From assembly GCA_000720535.1 (NCBI GenBank), contig JOAZ01000013.1, positions 1 to 64,000 on the forward strand: a DNA stretch of 64,000 bases, given 5' to 3'. The notes beneath the pieces are model-generated. The model was not told the origin of the DNA. It made no database searches and was given only the letters and a program-made list of their open reading frames with translations. This document shows, one piece after another, positions 52,336-60,948 of the stretch. The stretch is from Streptomyces halstedii. Its GTDB lineage: Bacteria; Actinomycetota; Actinomycetes; Streptomycetales; Streptomycetaceae. Position 1 is the stretch's first letter. Each line of letters begins with the position of its first letter. The position numbers and the translations under genes are program-made.

Positions 52336-53928
52336 GTGCCAGCAGCACCCCCCGCCGCCCCCGACAGCACCACCGACGTGGTTCTCGTAGTCGACTTCGG
52401 CGCACAGTACGCCCAGCTCATCGCCCGCCGTGTCCGTGAGGCCCGGGTCTACAGCGAGATCGTCCCGTCCACGATGCCGGTGGCCGAGATGCTGGCCAAG
52501 AACCCGCGCGCGATCATCCTGTCCGGCGGCCCGTCCTCGGTGTACGCGGAGGGGGCGCCCAGCCTGGACCGTTCGCTGTTCGAGGCCGGGGTCCCGGTCT
52601 TCGGCATGTGCTACGGCTTCCAGCTGATGGCCACCACCCTCGGCGGCACGGTCGACGACAACGGCGCCCGCGAGTACGGCCGGACCGCCCTCGCCGTCTC
52701 CAAGTCCGGCTCCACCCTCTTCGAGGGCACCCCCGCCGAGCAGTCCGTGTGGATGTCGCACGGCGACGCCTGCTCCGCCGCCCCCGAGGGCTTCACCGTC
52801 ACCGCGTCCACGGACGTCGTCCCGGTCGCCGCCTTCGAGAACGACGAGAAGAGGCTGTACGGCGTCCAGTACCACCCGGAGGTCATGCACTCGACCTACG
52901 GCCAGCAGGTCCTGGAGCACTTCCTCTACCGGGGCGCCGGTATCGAGCCGGTCTGGACGACCAGCAACGTCGTCGAGGAGCAGATCGCCCTGATCCGCGA
53001 GCAGGTCGGCACCAAGCGCGCCATCTGCGGCCTCTCCGGCGGCGTGGACTCCGCGGTCGCCGCGGCCCTGGTCCAGAAGGCCATCGGCTCCCAGCTCACC
53101 TGCGTGTACGTCGACCACGGTCTGATGCGCAAGGGCGAGACCGAGCAGGTGGAGAAGGACTTCGTGGCCGCCACCGGCGTCCAGCTCAAGGTCGTCGACG
53201 CGGAGAAGCGCTTCCTGGACGCGCTGGCCGGGGTGTCCGACCCGGAGCAGAAGCGGAAGATCATCGGCCGGGAGTTCATCCGGGTCTTCGAGCAGGCCCA
53301 GGCCGAGATCGTGGCCGAGGCGGCGGGCGGCGAGGACGTCGCCTTCCTCGTCCAGGGCACCCTCTACCCCGACGTGGTGGAGTCCGGCGGCGGCACCGGC
53401 ACCGCCAACATCAAGTCCCACCACAACGTGGGCGGCCTCCCCGAGGACATCGAGTTCCAGCTCGTGGAGCCGCTGCGCCAGCTGTTCAAGGACGAGGTCC
53501 GGATGGTCGGCCAGGAGCTCGGCCTGCCCGACGAGATCGTCCAGCGCCAGCCCTTCCCCGGCCCTGGTCTCGGCATCCGTATCGTCGGCGAGGTCACCAA
53601 GGAGCGGCTCGACCTGCTGCGCGAGGCCGACGCCATCGCCCGCGAGGAGCTGACGGCGGCCGGCCTGGACCGTGACATCTGGCAGTGCCCCGTGGTCCTG
53701 CTCGCGGACGTGCGGAGCGTCGGTGTCCAGGGCGACGGCCGTACGTACGGCCACCCGATCGTGCTGCGCCCGGTCTCCTCCGAGGACGCGATGACGGCCG
53801 ACTGGTCGCGCCTCCCGTACGAGACGCTGGCGAAGATCTCCACCCGCATCACCAACGAGGTCGCCGAGGTCAACCGCGTGGTGCTCGACGTGACGAGCAA
53901 GCCGCCGGGGACCATCGAGTGGGAGTGA
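52336..53928 (+). CDS. guaA: GMP synthase (glutamine-hydrolysing)
   Basis: A 530-residue enzyme converting XMP to GMP. The glutaminase domain has the nucleophile Cys in [17 protein letters not shown] (about 93) and the His-Glu pair in [11 protein letters not shown]. The ATP pyrophosphatase domain has the PP loop [18 protein letters not shown] (about 232-248). The C-terminal dimerisation domain has [18 protein letters not shown] and ends KPPGTIEWE, the XMP-site tail. GTG 52336 has GGAAGG 8 bases upstream. It completes the guanine branch with guaB and guaB3, about 22-24 kb upstream. Confidence 0.98.
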   Translation: MPAAPPAAPDSTTDVVLVVDFGAQYAQLIARRVREARVYSEIVPSTMPVAEMLAKNPRAIILSGGPSSVYAEGAPSLDRSLFEAGVPVFGMCYGFQLMATTLGGTVDDNGAREYGRTALAVSKSGSTLFEGTPAEQSVWMSHGDACSAAPEGFTVTASTDVVPVAAFENDEKRLYGVQYHPEVMHSTYGQQVLEHFLYRGAGIEPVWTTSNVVEEQIALIREQVGTKRAICGLSGGVDSAVAAALVQKAIGSQLTCVYVDHGLMRKGETEQVEKDFVAATGVQLKVVDAEKRFLDALAGVSDPEQKRKIIGREFIRVFEQAQAEIVAEAAGGEDVAFLVQGTLYPDVVESGGGTGTANIKSHHNVGGLPEDIEFQLVEPLRQLFKDEVRMVGQELGLPDEIVQRQPFPGPGLGIRIVGEVTKERLDLLREADAIAREELTAAGLDRDIWQCPVVLLADVRSVGVQGDGRTYGHPIVLRPVSSEDAMTADWSRLPYETLAKISTRITNEVAEVNRVVLDVTSKPPGTIEWE

Positions 53929-53957
53929 CGCCAGCTCCCTGAGGACCTCCGAGGTCA

Positions 53958-54001
53958 ACGACGGTGCCGTCGTCCATTCGTTTGGGCGGCGGCACCGTCG
54001 T
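53958..54001. terminator. Terminator after guaA
   Basis: ACGACGGTGCCG (53958-53969) pairs with CGGCACCGTCGT (53990-54001), and the inner bases extend the stem to about 19 bp with two G-U pairs around a TTCGTT loop. It starts 30 bases after the guaA stop. Confidence 0.8.
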
Positions 54002-54054
54002 ATGTGCTGGGTACGCTGGCCGAGGAGACGAGACTCTGCCCCATGGGAGCAATC

Positions 54055-54660
54055 ATGAGTGCCGCACCCGACGACGAACTGATCGAGCCCTACCGCTACC
54101 CCGTGCCCCCGCCCCAGGGCTGGGTCGCGGAGGACCTCGACCGGCTTCCGGACCTTCCGGGGCACACGGAGCTGATCGACGGGAGTCTCGTCTTCATGAG
54201 TCCGCAGCGGAAGTTCCACACGCGCGTGATGTGGCTTCTGGAGAGGGCGTTGCTGGGGCATCTGCCGCACGGTCTGGACGTCGACCGGGAGATGGGTGTC
54301 AGGCTCGACACCAGGAACCGGCCGGAACCGGATCTGCTGGTCTATCGTGCGGAGGCCGACGCCGGAGCAGACCAGACCTGGTACGCACCCGAGGACGTCG
54401 TGCTGGTCGTCGAAGTCGTGTCGCCGGATTCCGTCGACCGTGACCGTGACGTCAAGCCCCGTAAGTACGCCGCCGCCGGGATCGCGCACTTCTGGCGGGT
54501 CGAGGCCAATGACGACGGCCTGCCCGTCGTCTACGTCTACGAACTCGACCCGGCACTCAAGGCGTACACGCCCACGGGCATCTACCACAACAAGCTCAAG
54601 CTGGACGTACCGTTCCCGGTCGAGGCGGACCTCACGGAGCTGTACGACCGGGGCCGGTAG
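54055..54660 (+). CDS. Uma2 family endonuclease-like protein
   Basis: A 201-residue protein of the Uma2/DUF820 family, which has a PD-(D/E)XK nuclease fold. ELIDGSLVFMSPQRKFHTRVMWLLERAL, PEPDLLVYRAE and VVLVVEVVSPDSVDRDRDVKPRKYAAAGIAHFWRVE contain the conserved Asp, Glu and Lys of the fold. Despite the fold, the biological role in Streptomyces (where there are many copies) is unknown. ATG 54055 was chosen because GGGAGC lies 5 bases upstream; ATG 54043 or a GTG further up are alternatives. It stands alone after guaA. Confidence 0.85.
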   Translation: MSAAPDDELIEPYRYPVPPPQGWVAEDLDRLPDLPGHTELIDGSLVFMSPQRKFHTRVMWLLERALLGHLPHGLDVDREMGVRLDTRNRPEPDLLVYRAEADAGADQTWYAPEDVVLVVEVVSPDSVDRDRDVKPRKYAAAGIAHFWRVEANDDGLPVVYVYELDPALKAYTPTGIYHNKLKLDVPFPVEADLTELYDRGR

Positions 54661-54704
54661 AACTCGCTGTCCGGGGGCGGGGCGGGCATGCCGGGGTGAG
54701 GGCC

Positions 54705-55220
54705 ATGGCCACCGACGACGTGCGCGCCCTCATGTCCGCCCCGGGCAACGACCGCCTGATCTGGAACACCCCGCTGTCCGAGGAGCGCGGGCTCGCCGAC
54801 CGGGTCTTCTTCCACGAGGTGCCGGCCGCCGCCTACGCGCGGGACGGCTACGACCTGGCGGTCTCCATCGGCGCCGCGCACGCCTGGCCCGGGGGCGCTG
54901 CGGAGGCCCTGAAGGCCTTGCGGGCCGCCGTACGGCCCGGTGGCCGGGTGCTGTTCGGGGACGGGTTCTGGGAGCGGGAGCCGTCACCCGCCGCGCTGGA
55001 GGGGCTGGGGGCCGGGCCGGGGGACTTCGGCTCGCTGCTGGAGCTGATCCGGCTGGCCGGGTCCGCCGCCAACATCGGCCGGGGCGAGCGCTGGGCGCTG
55101 GCCCATCCCGGGCATCCGCCGCACGCCGAGGTGACCGCCGCCGTCGACGCCCGCCGCACCGGCTACTACGGCGGCTACCGGGGGACCCTGGGCCTCGCTT
55201 ACCTCGTCCTCGGCACCTGA
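54705..55220 (+). CDS. Internally deleted SAM methyltransferase
   Basis: A 171-residue protein resembling class I SAM methyltransferases that start SAPGNDRLIWNTPLSEER. Normal members continue with a SAM-binding block of the type VLDxGCGxGELLLR before GLADRVxFHEVPAA. Here R28 runs straight into GLADRVFFHEVPAA, so motif I and about 50 residues appear to be missing. A second, smaller gap seems to lie before RGERWALAHPGHP. The rest (YDLAVSIGAAHAWPGGAAEALKALRAAVRPGGRVLFGDGFWERE, YYGGYRGTLGLAYLVLG) is well kept. Without motif I it should not bind SAM. The frame is open, so it may still be translated. The consensus is from memory. Confidence 0.6.
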   Translation: MATDDVRALMSAPGNDRLIWNTPLSEERGLADRVFFHEVPAAAYARDGYDLAVSIGAAHAWPGGAAEALKALRAAVRPGGRVLFGDGFWEREPSPAALEGLGAGPGDFGSLLELIRLAGSAANIGRGERWALAHPGHPPHAEVTAAVDARRTGYYGGYRGTLGLAYLVLGT

Positions 55221-55372
55221 CGAACCCGACATTCCACCCCTGGCAATCGCACATGTGTGCAAGGGTTGCCGCCGGGCTGCCCCGATGTGGGCGGATCCCG
55301 CTCCGTACGGCACAATTCGCAGAAATCAGAGGTGAGTTGGTTCTACCAGGGCGGGAAAGGGCGGCGTTCTCC

Positions 55373-56641
55373 GTGGCGTTGGACGAGGCGAGGGCGAAGA
55401 GCACGCACGCGGGCGGCTGCACGTGCGGCGACTGCCCGCACGGAGCGCGCGAGGGACACCGCCGGGCCGTGGCCGCCTTCCTGACCAGACGGGACGAACT
55501 GGCCACCGGCAAGGGGCTGCCCGCCGGGGTCGCCCAGTCCGCCTCGGCCTCCCGGCAGTGGGTCTCCGACGAGCTGACCCAGTCGGCCCGCACCCTCGCC
55601 GAACGCGGCCGGGAGGCCGGTGACGCCTGGCTCCACACCGTCCGTCAGCGCACGCTGGTCATCGTCTGGGGCGCCGTCGTCCTCCTCGCCCTGGGCGAGT
55701 CCTTCACCGCCATCGGCCCCGGCTGGTCCACCGCCCGTACGGCGGGGCTGGCCGCCGGGCTGATCACGGCCGCCCTGCTCACCGGCGCCGCCCAGGTGCA
55801 CCGGGCCCGCGGCGGGCTGCTCGCCCCGCTGATCGGTGAGGACAACCGGCTCTCCACCTCACGCGCCGTCGCCGCCTCCTGGGTGCTGCTCGCCGTCTTC
55901 TCGGTCCTGGTCCTCGCCCTCCAACTGGCCGGCGCCTCCGACCACACGGACCGCGACGCCCTGATCGAGGGCCTGGACCTGGTCCGCTCGGCCGGGGTGC
56001 TCACCGTGCTCGCGCTGGTGTGCGCGGTCGCCGTCGTCGTACGCCGGGTGGTGACCGTACGCGTCCTGGACCAGCGGCTCCAGAAGCTGCGGGCCGACCG
56101 GCCACGGGCCGCCGACCTGCTCACCGACGACTCCGGGCGCGGCAGCTTCACCGATGTGCAGTACGTCCTGGTCAGCACGGTGGCCGTGCTGTTCGCCGCG
56201 GTCCGCCTCGCCCGCCGCCCCGAGCAACTGCCCGACCTGCCGTGGGGCCTCGCGCTGCTGGTGGCCGTCTCCGCGGCGACCTACTTCGCCGGGAAGTACG
56301 CGGAGGGCGGCCGCCCCGTCGTCCTGTCGGTCGTCCGGGCCCGGGAGGCCGGAGACCTGGACGCCCCGATCCGCACCGGCGACGACATCGAGATCCGGGG
56401 CGCCGGGTTCGTACCGCCCGGCGCGGGCGGCCCGGACCGCCTCGCCCGGGTCGTCGTCCGGATCGGCCGGGTGCACGTCCACGTCCCGCTGATCCCGGTC
56501 GCCGGAGGCTTCGCCAACCCGGCCGACACGGTGCTGACCGTGCCGGTGCCGGTCGAGGTCGAACCGGGCGTCGTGGACGTCCAGGTGATCACGGCGGCGG
56601 GCGTCGAGACCGAACCCTGCGCGATCGACGTCACGGACTGA
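55373..56641 (+). CDS. Multi-span membrane protein with C-terminal IPT-like domain
   Basis: A 422-residue membrane protein of unknown function. The N-terminal cytoplasmic part has a Cys motif (THAGGCTCGDCPHGAREGH), possibly metal-binding, and a stretch AVAAFLTRRDELATGKGLPAGVAQSASASRQWVSDEL. Six or so hydrophobic segments follow (LVIVWGAVVLLALGE, AGLAAGLITAALLTGAA, VLLAVFSVLVLALQLAGA, VLTVLALVCAVAVVV, LVSTVAVLFAAVR, GLALLVAVSAATYFA). The last 100 residues resemble an IPT/Ig-like domain (IEIRGAGFVPPG, VHVPLIPVAGGF, VDVQVITAAGVET). GTG 55373 was chosen; TTG 55337 with AGAGGTGAG upstream is also possible. Confidence 0.7.
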   Translation: MALDEARAKSTHAGGCTCGDCPHGAREGHRRAVAAFLTRRDELATGKGLPAGVAQSASASRQWVSDELTQSARTLAERGREAGDAWLHTVRQRTLVIVWGAVVLLALGESFTAIGPGWSTARTAGLAAGLITAALLTGAAQVHRARGGLLAPLIGEDNRLSTSRAVAASWVLLAVFSVLVLALQLAGASDHTDRDALIEGLDLVRSAGVLTVLALVCAVAVVVRRVVTVRVLDQRLQKLRADRPRAADLLTDDSGRGSFTDVQYVLVSTVAVLFAAVRLARRPEQLPDLPWGLALLVAVSAATYFAGKYAEGGRPVVLSVVRAREAGDLDAPIRTGDDIEIRGAGFVPPGAGGPDRLARVVVRIGRVHVHVPLIPVAGGFANPADTVLTVPVPVEVEPGVVDVQVITAAGVETEPCAIDVTD

Positions 56642-56707
56642 GCCCGCGGGTACGCGGAGGCCCGCCCCGTACGTAAGGTCTGTTGAAAGGCCAACGGAAG
56701 GCGGGCA

Positions 56708-57220
56708 GTGATGCAGGGGTACGGCACAGGGGCCTACGGGCTGCGGGAGCCGAGGCGTGTCCGGGACCTGGCGCGGCAGTACGCGCTGGTGCCCCTGCGG
56801 ATCTTCCTCGGCGTCACCTTCGTCTACGCGGGGCTCGACAAGCTGACCGACAGCGCTTTCCTGTCCGCGAGCGGCCCCGGGTCGATCGGCGAGCTGATGG
56901 AGTCCGTCCGCGACAGCGCCGCGTTCCCGGGCCTCGTCGACCTCGGGCTGAAGAGCCCCGACGGCTTCGGACACGCCCTGGCCATCGGTGAACTCCTCGT
57001 CGGCCTCGGCACCCTGGCCGGGCTGTGGGCCCGGATCGCGGCCCTCGGCGGCGCACTGATCTCGCTGACCCTGTGGCTGACGGTGAGCTGGCAGTCCACG
57101 CCCTACTACTACGGCAACGACCTGGTCTACCTCATGGCCTGGCTGCCGCTGCTGCTCGCCGGAGCCGAGTTCCTGTCCGCCGACGCCCTCCTCGCGTCCC
57201 GGCGGCGGCGGAGCCGGTAG
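56708..57220 (+). CDS. DoxX family membrane protein
   Basis: A 170-residue membrane protein of the DoxX/TQO-small-subunit family. RQYALVPLRIFLGVTFVYAGLDKLTDSAFL is the family pattern, followed by FGHALAIGELLVGLGTLAGLWARIAALGGALISLTLWLTVSW and LVYLMAWLPLLLAG. Four membrane spans are expected. The role is unclear; DoxX proteins are linked to redox or sulfur metabolism in mycobacteria. GTG 56708 has GGAAGG 6 bases upstream; ATG 56711 is the next codon. The last 94 bases overlap the 3' end of the convergent gene at 57127. Confidence 0.85.
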   Translation: MMQGYGTGAYGLREPRRVRDLARQYALVPLRIFLGVTFVYAGLDKLTDSAFLSASGPGSIGELMESVRDSAAFPGLVDLGLKSPDGFGHALAIGELLVGLGTLAGLWARIAALGGALISLTLWLTVSWQSTPYYYGNDLVYLMAWLPLLLAGAEFLSADALLASRRRRSR

Positions 57221-57390
57221 CTCACCCACGTCACCGTCGCCGCGCACCAGAGCCCGCCGAGGAACAGCGGGACGAAGAACGTCCACGGGGCGTCCCAGAC
57301 CCCCGCCGCGTCCGCCGCGTAGCCGCCGGCCAGGGCCAGCATGACGAGGCCCGCCACCGCGCGGCCCGGCCGGATCTCATGACGTAGCAC
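57127..57390 (-). CDS. Small two-span membrane protein
   Basis: An 87-residue protein with two hydrophobic segments (AVAGLVMLALAGGYAADAAG, WTFFVPLFLGGLWCAATVTWV) and a basic tail (YRLRRRRDARR). It overlaps the end of the upstream PspC-type gene by 14 bases, a sign of translational coupling on the same strand. It also runs 94 bases into the 3' end of doxX on the other strand, so its C-terminus (ASADRNSAPASSSGSQ) is antisense to DoxX residues. It may be an accessory subunit of the PspC/toastrack protein. No family was recognised. Confidence 0.7.
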   Translation of the reverse strand: MLRHEIRPGRAVAGLVMLALAGGYAADAAGVWDAPWTFFVPLFLGGLWCAATVTWVSYRLRRRRDARRASADRNSAPASSSGSQAMR

Positions 57391-58741
57391 GGGTGACCTC
57401 CACCTGTCCGATGCCGACTTCCAGGGCCAGTTCGACCGTGCCGGCGGGCTTGCTGTCCTCCAGCGGGCCGAAGGTCTGCCGGGTGTGCAGGCCGGTGGCC
57501 AGCCGCGTCCCGTCGGGGGCCGGCGTGAACAGCCGGATGTCGCCCAGGCCCGCCTCGGCGTCCACCTTCACCGTCACCCCGTTCGGTACGACGACACGGG
57601 CGACACCCGCCCCGACCTCGACCCGGGTGCGCACCGTGGCGCCCTCGGGGACGGCGAGGCCGGACAGGTCGAGCTTCGCCACCCCGGTGCCCAGCTCGTA
57701 CCGGGGCTCGACCGTGGCCACCGAGGCCGGCCGCCACTCCTCGCGGACCCAGTCGGTGCCGATCTCCTTCGGTACGACCGAGGCACCCGCCAGCAGTCCC
57801 GCGGTGATCACCGCCAGGGTGATCGTGCCGAAGCCGGTACGTCCGAGGACCGAGGCGACCAGCAGACCGAGGCCGAACACCGCGAGGGCGGCGGCGAGCC
57901 CGAACTGCAGACTCGTGCCCAGCGGGTGGGTGTCCCAGCTCAGCCCCGTGCCCAGACCGCCCGCGACCAGCGCGAGCAGGAAGACCGGCCCGCCGATCGA
58001 ACGGGGCCCCCGGGTCTCCGGCGCGCCGCGCGGAGGGAGGAAGAGGTCGGTCGTGGTCGTCCCGCGCCGACGCGAGGCCCCGGCGGCCGGCGGCTGGTCC
58101 GCGGGACCCCACAGATAGCCCGGACCCACCGGCCCGGTCGTGCCGTCCTTGACGATCGGGTCCCGCCACCAGGACGGGCTGCCCGGCGTGGGCGGCGCCT
58201 TCACCTCGGGCGGCGCCCGGGGCGCCTTCACCTCGGCCGGTGCCCCGTGGGCGGGCGGCTGCGCGGCCCCGCCGCGGTGCTGCGCCGTCGCGCCCGGCGG
58301 CTCCTCGGCGGGCGCCGTCGTGCCCCGGTGCTGGGTCCAGACCGCGAAGCCGACGACGGCCAGCGACAGCATCGTCGCGAAGGCGAACATCCCGCCGTTG
58401 TGCAGCATCGACAGCAGAAGCCCGCAGCCCACCAGCGCGAAGAGCAGCGCGACCAGGGACGCGCCCTCGACCCGGCCCGACAGCAGCTTGCGGGCCTCGT
58501 TCTCCTCCTCGCCCTCCAGGGGCAGCAGGAGCCACGCGAAGCCGTAGAAGATCAGCCCGATGCCACCGGTGACCGCGAGGACACCGATCACGATCCGGAA
58601 GATCACCGGGTCCACGTCGCAGTACCGGCCCAGCCCGCCGCACACCCCGGCCACGGCCTTCTGCCGGGGGCTGCGCTGCAACGGGGGCCGGGGCCCGGGA
58701 TGCGGTGCGACACCGGGGGCGGTGTCCTGGGGAACGGTCAT
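57377..58741 (-). CDS. PspC domain membrane protein with toastrack-like C-terminus
   Basis: A 454-residue membrane protein. The PspC domain (about 24-75) is KAVAGVCGGLGRYCDVDPVIFRIVIGVLAVTGGIGLIFYGFAWLLLP. Further spans follow (ASLVALLFALVGCGLLLSML, GMFAFATMLSLAVVGFAVW), a Pro/Ala-rich loop, and three more spans (about 265-335). The last 120 residues form a beta-rich region (VATVEPRYELGTGVAKLDLSGLAVPEGATVRTRVEVGAGVARVVVPNGVTVKVDAEAG) of the toastrack/LiaF type. It is divergent from a PspC-containing histidine kinase, so it probably modulates that envelope-stress sensor. ATG 58741 was chosen. Confidence 0.88.
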   Translation of the reverse strand: MTVPQDTAPGVAPHPGPRPPLQRSPRQKAVAGVCGGLGRYCDVDPVIFRIVIGVLAVTGGIGLIFYGFAWLLLPLEGEEENEARKLLSGRVEGASLVALLFALVGCGLLLSMLHNGGMFAFATMLSLAVVGFAVWTQHRGTTAPAEEPPGATAQHRGGAAQPPAHGAPAEVKAPRAPPEVKAPPTPGSPSWWRDPIVKDGTTGPVGPGYLWGPADQPPAAGASRRRGTTTTDLFLPPRGAPETRGPRSIGGPVFLLALVAGGLGTGLSWDTHPLGTSLQFGLAAALAVFGLGLLVASVLGRTGFGTITLAVITAGLLAGASVVPKEIGTDWVREEWRPASVATVEPRYELGTGVAKLDLSGLAVPEGATVRTRVEVGAGVARVVVPNGVTVKVDAEAGLGDIRLFTPAPDGTRLATGLHTRQTFGPLEDSKPAGTVELALEVGIGQVEVTRATS

Positions 58742-58958
58742 GCCTCCATGGTGACGGCCCGTACGCCCCGGCGGGAGACGGGGCGACCCTGGCCGGCCCC
58801 TGATATTCCGCCCGGGGATTCCCGGGGGCGGATCCGGGGCGGGCCAGGGGTGCGGGGGCCGGGGGCCGGGCCGCCACCGGGGGAGGGCGCCGGGTCTCAG
58901 GGTCGTCTCCGGGCGGACCCTGATGCCGCCACGGGCCGCCGCGTGTGACCATCGGACC

Positions 58959-60245
58959 ATGCCATCCGCCACGACCCGAGCCCCGAGCGCTCCCGCCCCG
59001 GACCTGGAGGAGCCGCCGCCGCGCAAGCTGTACCGCAGCGCCGACGGCCGGCTGCTCGGAGGTGTCGCGCGCGGGCTCGGCGGACACGTGGGGCTGCCGG
59101 TCGCCTGGGTGCGGTTCCTGTTCCTGGGGCTGTTCTTCGCGGACGGGCTCGGCGCCCTGCTCTACGCGGTGTTCTGGATCGTGGTCCCGCTGGGGGTGGG
59201 CGGGGTCGACGCCCCCCGGTCCGTCTTCGAGACCGCGCCGGACGGCCGGCGCCGGCTCCGCAAGCCGGACAAGGGCCAGGTCTTCGCCCTGGTCGCGCTG
59301 CTGATCGGTGCCGTGAGCTTCGTCAGCAGCGTCGACATGGGCAACGGCGCCGACCGGTACATCTGGCCCGCCCTGCTCATCGGCGCGGGCTCGGTCCTGG
59401 TGTGGCGCCAGGCCGACAACGCCCGCCGGGCCCGCTGGATCGAGATCGGCCGCCGCCGCCGGGTGCTGCAACTGGCCCGGGGACTCGCGGGCGTCGCCCT
59501 CGTCGGCCTCGGCCTCGCCGTCTTCATGGTGGTCCGCGGCTCGGCGGCCCAGCTCGGCAACGTCCTGACCGCCGCGATCGCCGTGCTCACGGGCATCGCG
59601 CTGCTGGCCGGGCCCTACCTGGTGCGGATGACCCAGGACCTCTCCGAGGAGCGGCTGATGCGCATCCGCGCCCAGGAGCGCGCCGAGGTCGCCGCGCACG
59701 TCCACGACTCCGTCCTGCACACCCTCACCCTGATCCAGCGCAACGCGGACGACGGCGGTGAGGTCCGCAGGCTCGCCCGCGCCCAGGAGCGGGAGTTGCG
59801 CAACTGGCTGTACAACCCGGAGGGCACCGGCAAGGACGAGGCCGACGAACCGGAGACGCTGGCCGAGGCCGTCAAGCGCGCCGCCGCCGAGGTCGAGGAC
59901 AAGCACGGCGTCCCGCTGGAGGTCGTCGTCGTCGGTGACTGCCCGCTCGACGAGAAGCTGACGGCGCAGATGCAGGCCGCGCGCGAGGCGATGGTCAACG
60001 CCGCCAAGTACGGTGGCGAGGGCGGTGCCGTACAGGTCTTCGCGGAGGTGGAGGGGAACACGGTCTTCGTCTCCGTACGGGACCGGGGGCCGGGCTTCGA
60101 CCTGGACGCCGTTCCCGACGACAGGATGGGCGTACGAGAATCGATCATCGGCCGGATGCAGCGCAACGGCGGTACGGCGCGGCTGCGTTCGGTGCCCGAC
60201 GGGGGCACGGAAGTCGAGCTGGAGATGGAGAGGGCGGGTCAATGA
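58959..60245 (+). CDS. Sensor histidine kinase with PspC domain
   Basis: A 428-residue membrane histidine kinase. The N-terminal PspC domain reads KLYRSADGRLLGGVARGLGGHVGLPVAWVRFLFLGLFFADGLGALLYAVFWIVVPLG. Further spans (VFALVALLIGAVSFVSS, YIWPALLIGAGSVLVW, two more) follow. The phosphoacceptor His is in AEVAAHVHDSVLHTLTLIQ, of the NarX/DesK type. The ATPase has N-box REAMVNAAKYG and G-box RDRGPGFDLD. ATG 58959 was chosen. It overlaps the response regulator gene by 4 bases (ATGA) and is divergent from the PspC/toastrack gene (217-bp gap), together a cell-envelope stress module. Confidence 0.92.
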   Translation: MPSATTRAPSAPAPDLEEPPPRKLYRSADGRLLGGVARGLGGHVGLPVAWVRFLFLGLFFADGLGALLYAVFWIVVPLGVGGVDAPRSVFETAPDGRRRLRKPDKGQVFALVALLIGAVSFVSSVDMGNGADRYIWPALLIGAGSVLVWRQADNARRARWIEIGRRRRVLQLARGLAGVALVGLGLAVFMVVRGSAAQLGNVLTAAIAVLTGIALLAGPYLVRMTQDLSEERLMRIRAQERAEVAAHVHDSVLHTLTLIQRNADDGGEVRRLARAQERELRNWLYNPEGTGKDEADEPETLAEAVKRAAAEVEDKHGVPLEVVVVGDCPLDEKLTAQMQAAREAMVNAAKYGGEGGAVQVFAEVEGNTVFVSVRDRGPGFDLDAVPDDRMGVRESIIGRMQRNGGTARLRSVPDGGTEVELEMERAGQ

Positions 60246-60937
60246 CCGAGAACACCGAAGCGACCGGAGGTCCGGAGCGCCGGGTCCGGGTCGTGCTCGT
60301 CGACGACCACCGGATGTTCCGCACCGGGGTCCAGGCCGAGATCGGCCGCACCGAGGAGACCGGTGTCGAGGTCGTGGGCGAGGCCGCCGACGTCGACCAG
60401 GCGGTCACCGTGATCACGGCGACCCGACCCGAGGTCGTCCTCCTCGACGTCCATTTGCCGGGCGGCGGCGGGGTCGAGGTGCTGCGCCGGTGCGCCCCGA
60501 TGATGGGCGCGGTGCAGGACCCGGTGCGCTTCCTGGCGCTGTCCGTGTCGGACGCCGCCGAGGACGTCATCGGCGTCATCCGGGGCGGCGCCCGCGGCTA
60601 CGTCACCAAGACGATCACCGGCAGCGACCTGATCGACTCGGTCTTCCGGGTCCAGGAGGGCGACGCGGTGTTCTCGCCCCGGCTGGCCGGCTTCGTCCTG
60701 GACGCCTTCGCCTCGACGGACGCGCCCCCGGTCGACGAGGACCTGGACCGGCTGACCCAGCGCGAGCGGGAGGTGCTGCGGCTGATCGCGCGCGGGTACG
60801 CGTACAAGGAGATCGCCAAGCAGCTCTTCATCTCGGTGAAGACGGTCGAGTCCCACGTCTCGGCGGTGCTCCGCAAGCTCCAGCTCTCCAACCGCCACGA
60901 ACTGACCCGCTGGGCGACGGCGCGACGGCTGGTCTGA
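60242..60937 (+). CDS. LuxR family response regulator
   Basis: A 231-residue NarL/LiaR-type regulator. Receiver: acidic D21-D22 (LVDDHRMF), phosphoacceptor D69 (VVLLDVHLPGGGG), late Lys in GYVTKTITG. Output: LTQREREVLRLIARGYAYKEIAKQLFISVKTVESHVSAVLRKLQLSNRHELTRWA, a LuxR helix-turn-helix. It is translationally coupled to the PspC histidine kinase (ATGA overlap) and is its obvious partner. Its likely targets include the divergent PspC/toastrack gene. Confidence 0.95.
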   Translation: MTENTEATGGPERRVRVVLVDDHRMFRTGVQAEIGRTEETGVEVVGEAADVDQAVTVITATRPEVVLLDVHLPGGGGVEVLRRCAPMMGAVQDPVRFLALSVSDAAEDVIGVIRGGARGYVTKTITGSDLIDSVFRVQEGDAVFSPRLAGFVLDAFASTDAPPVDEDLDRLTQREREVLRLIARGYAYKEIAKQLFISVKTVESHVSAVLRKLQLSNRHELTRWATARRLV

Positions 60938-60948
60938 GCGGGGCGCCG

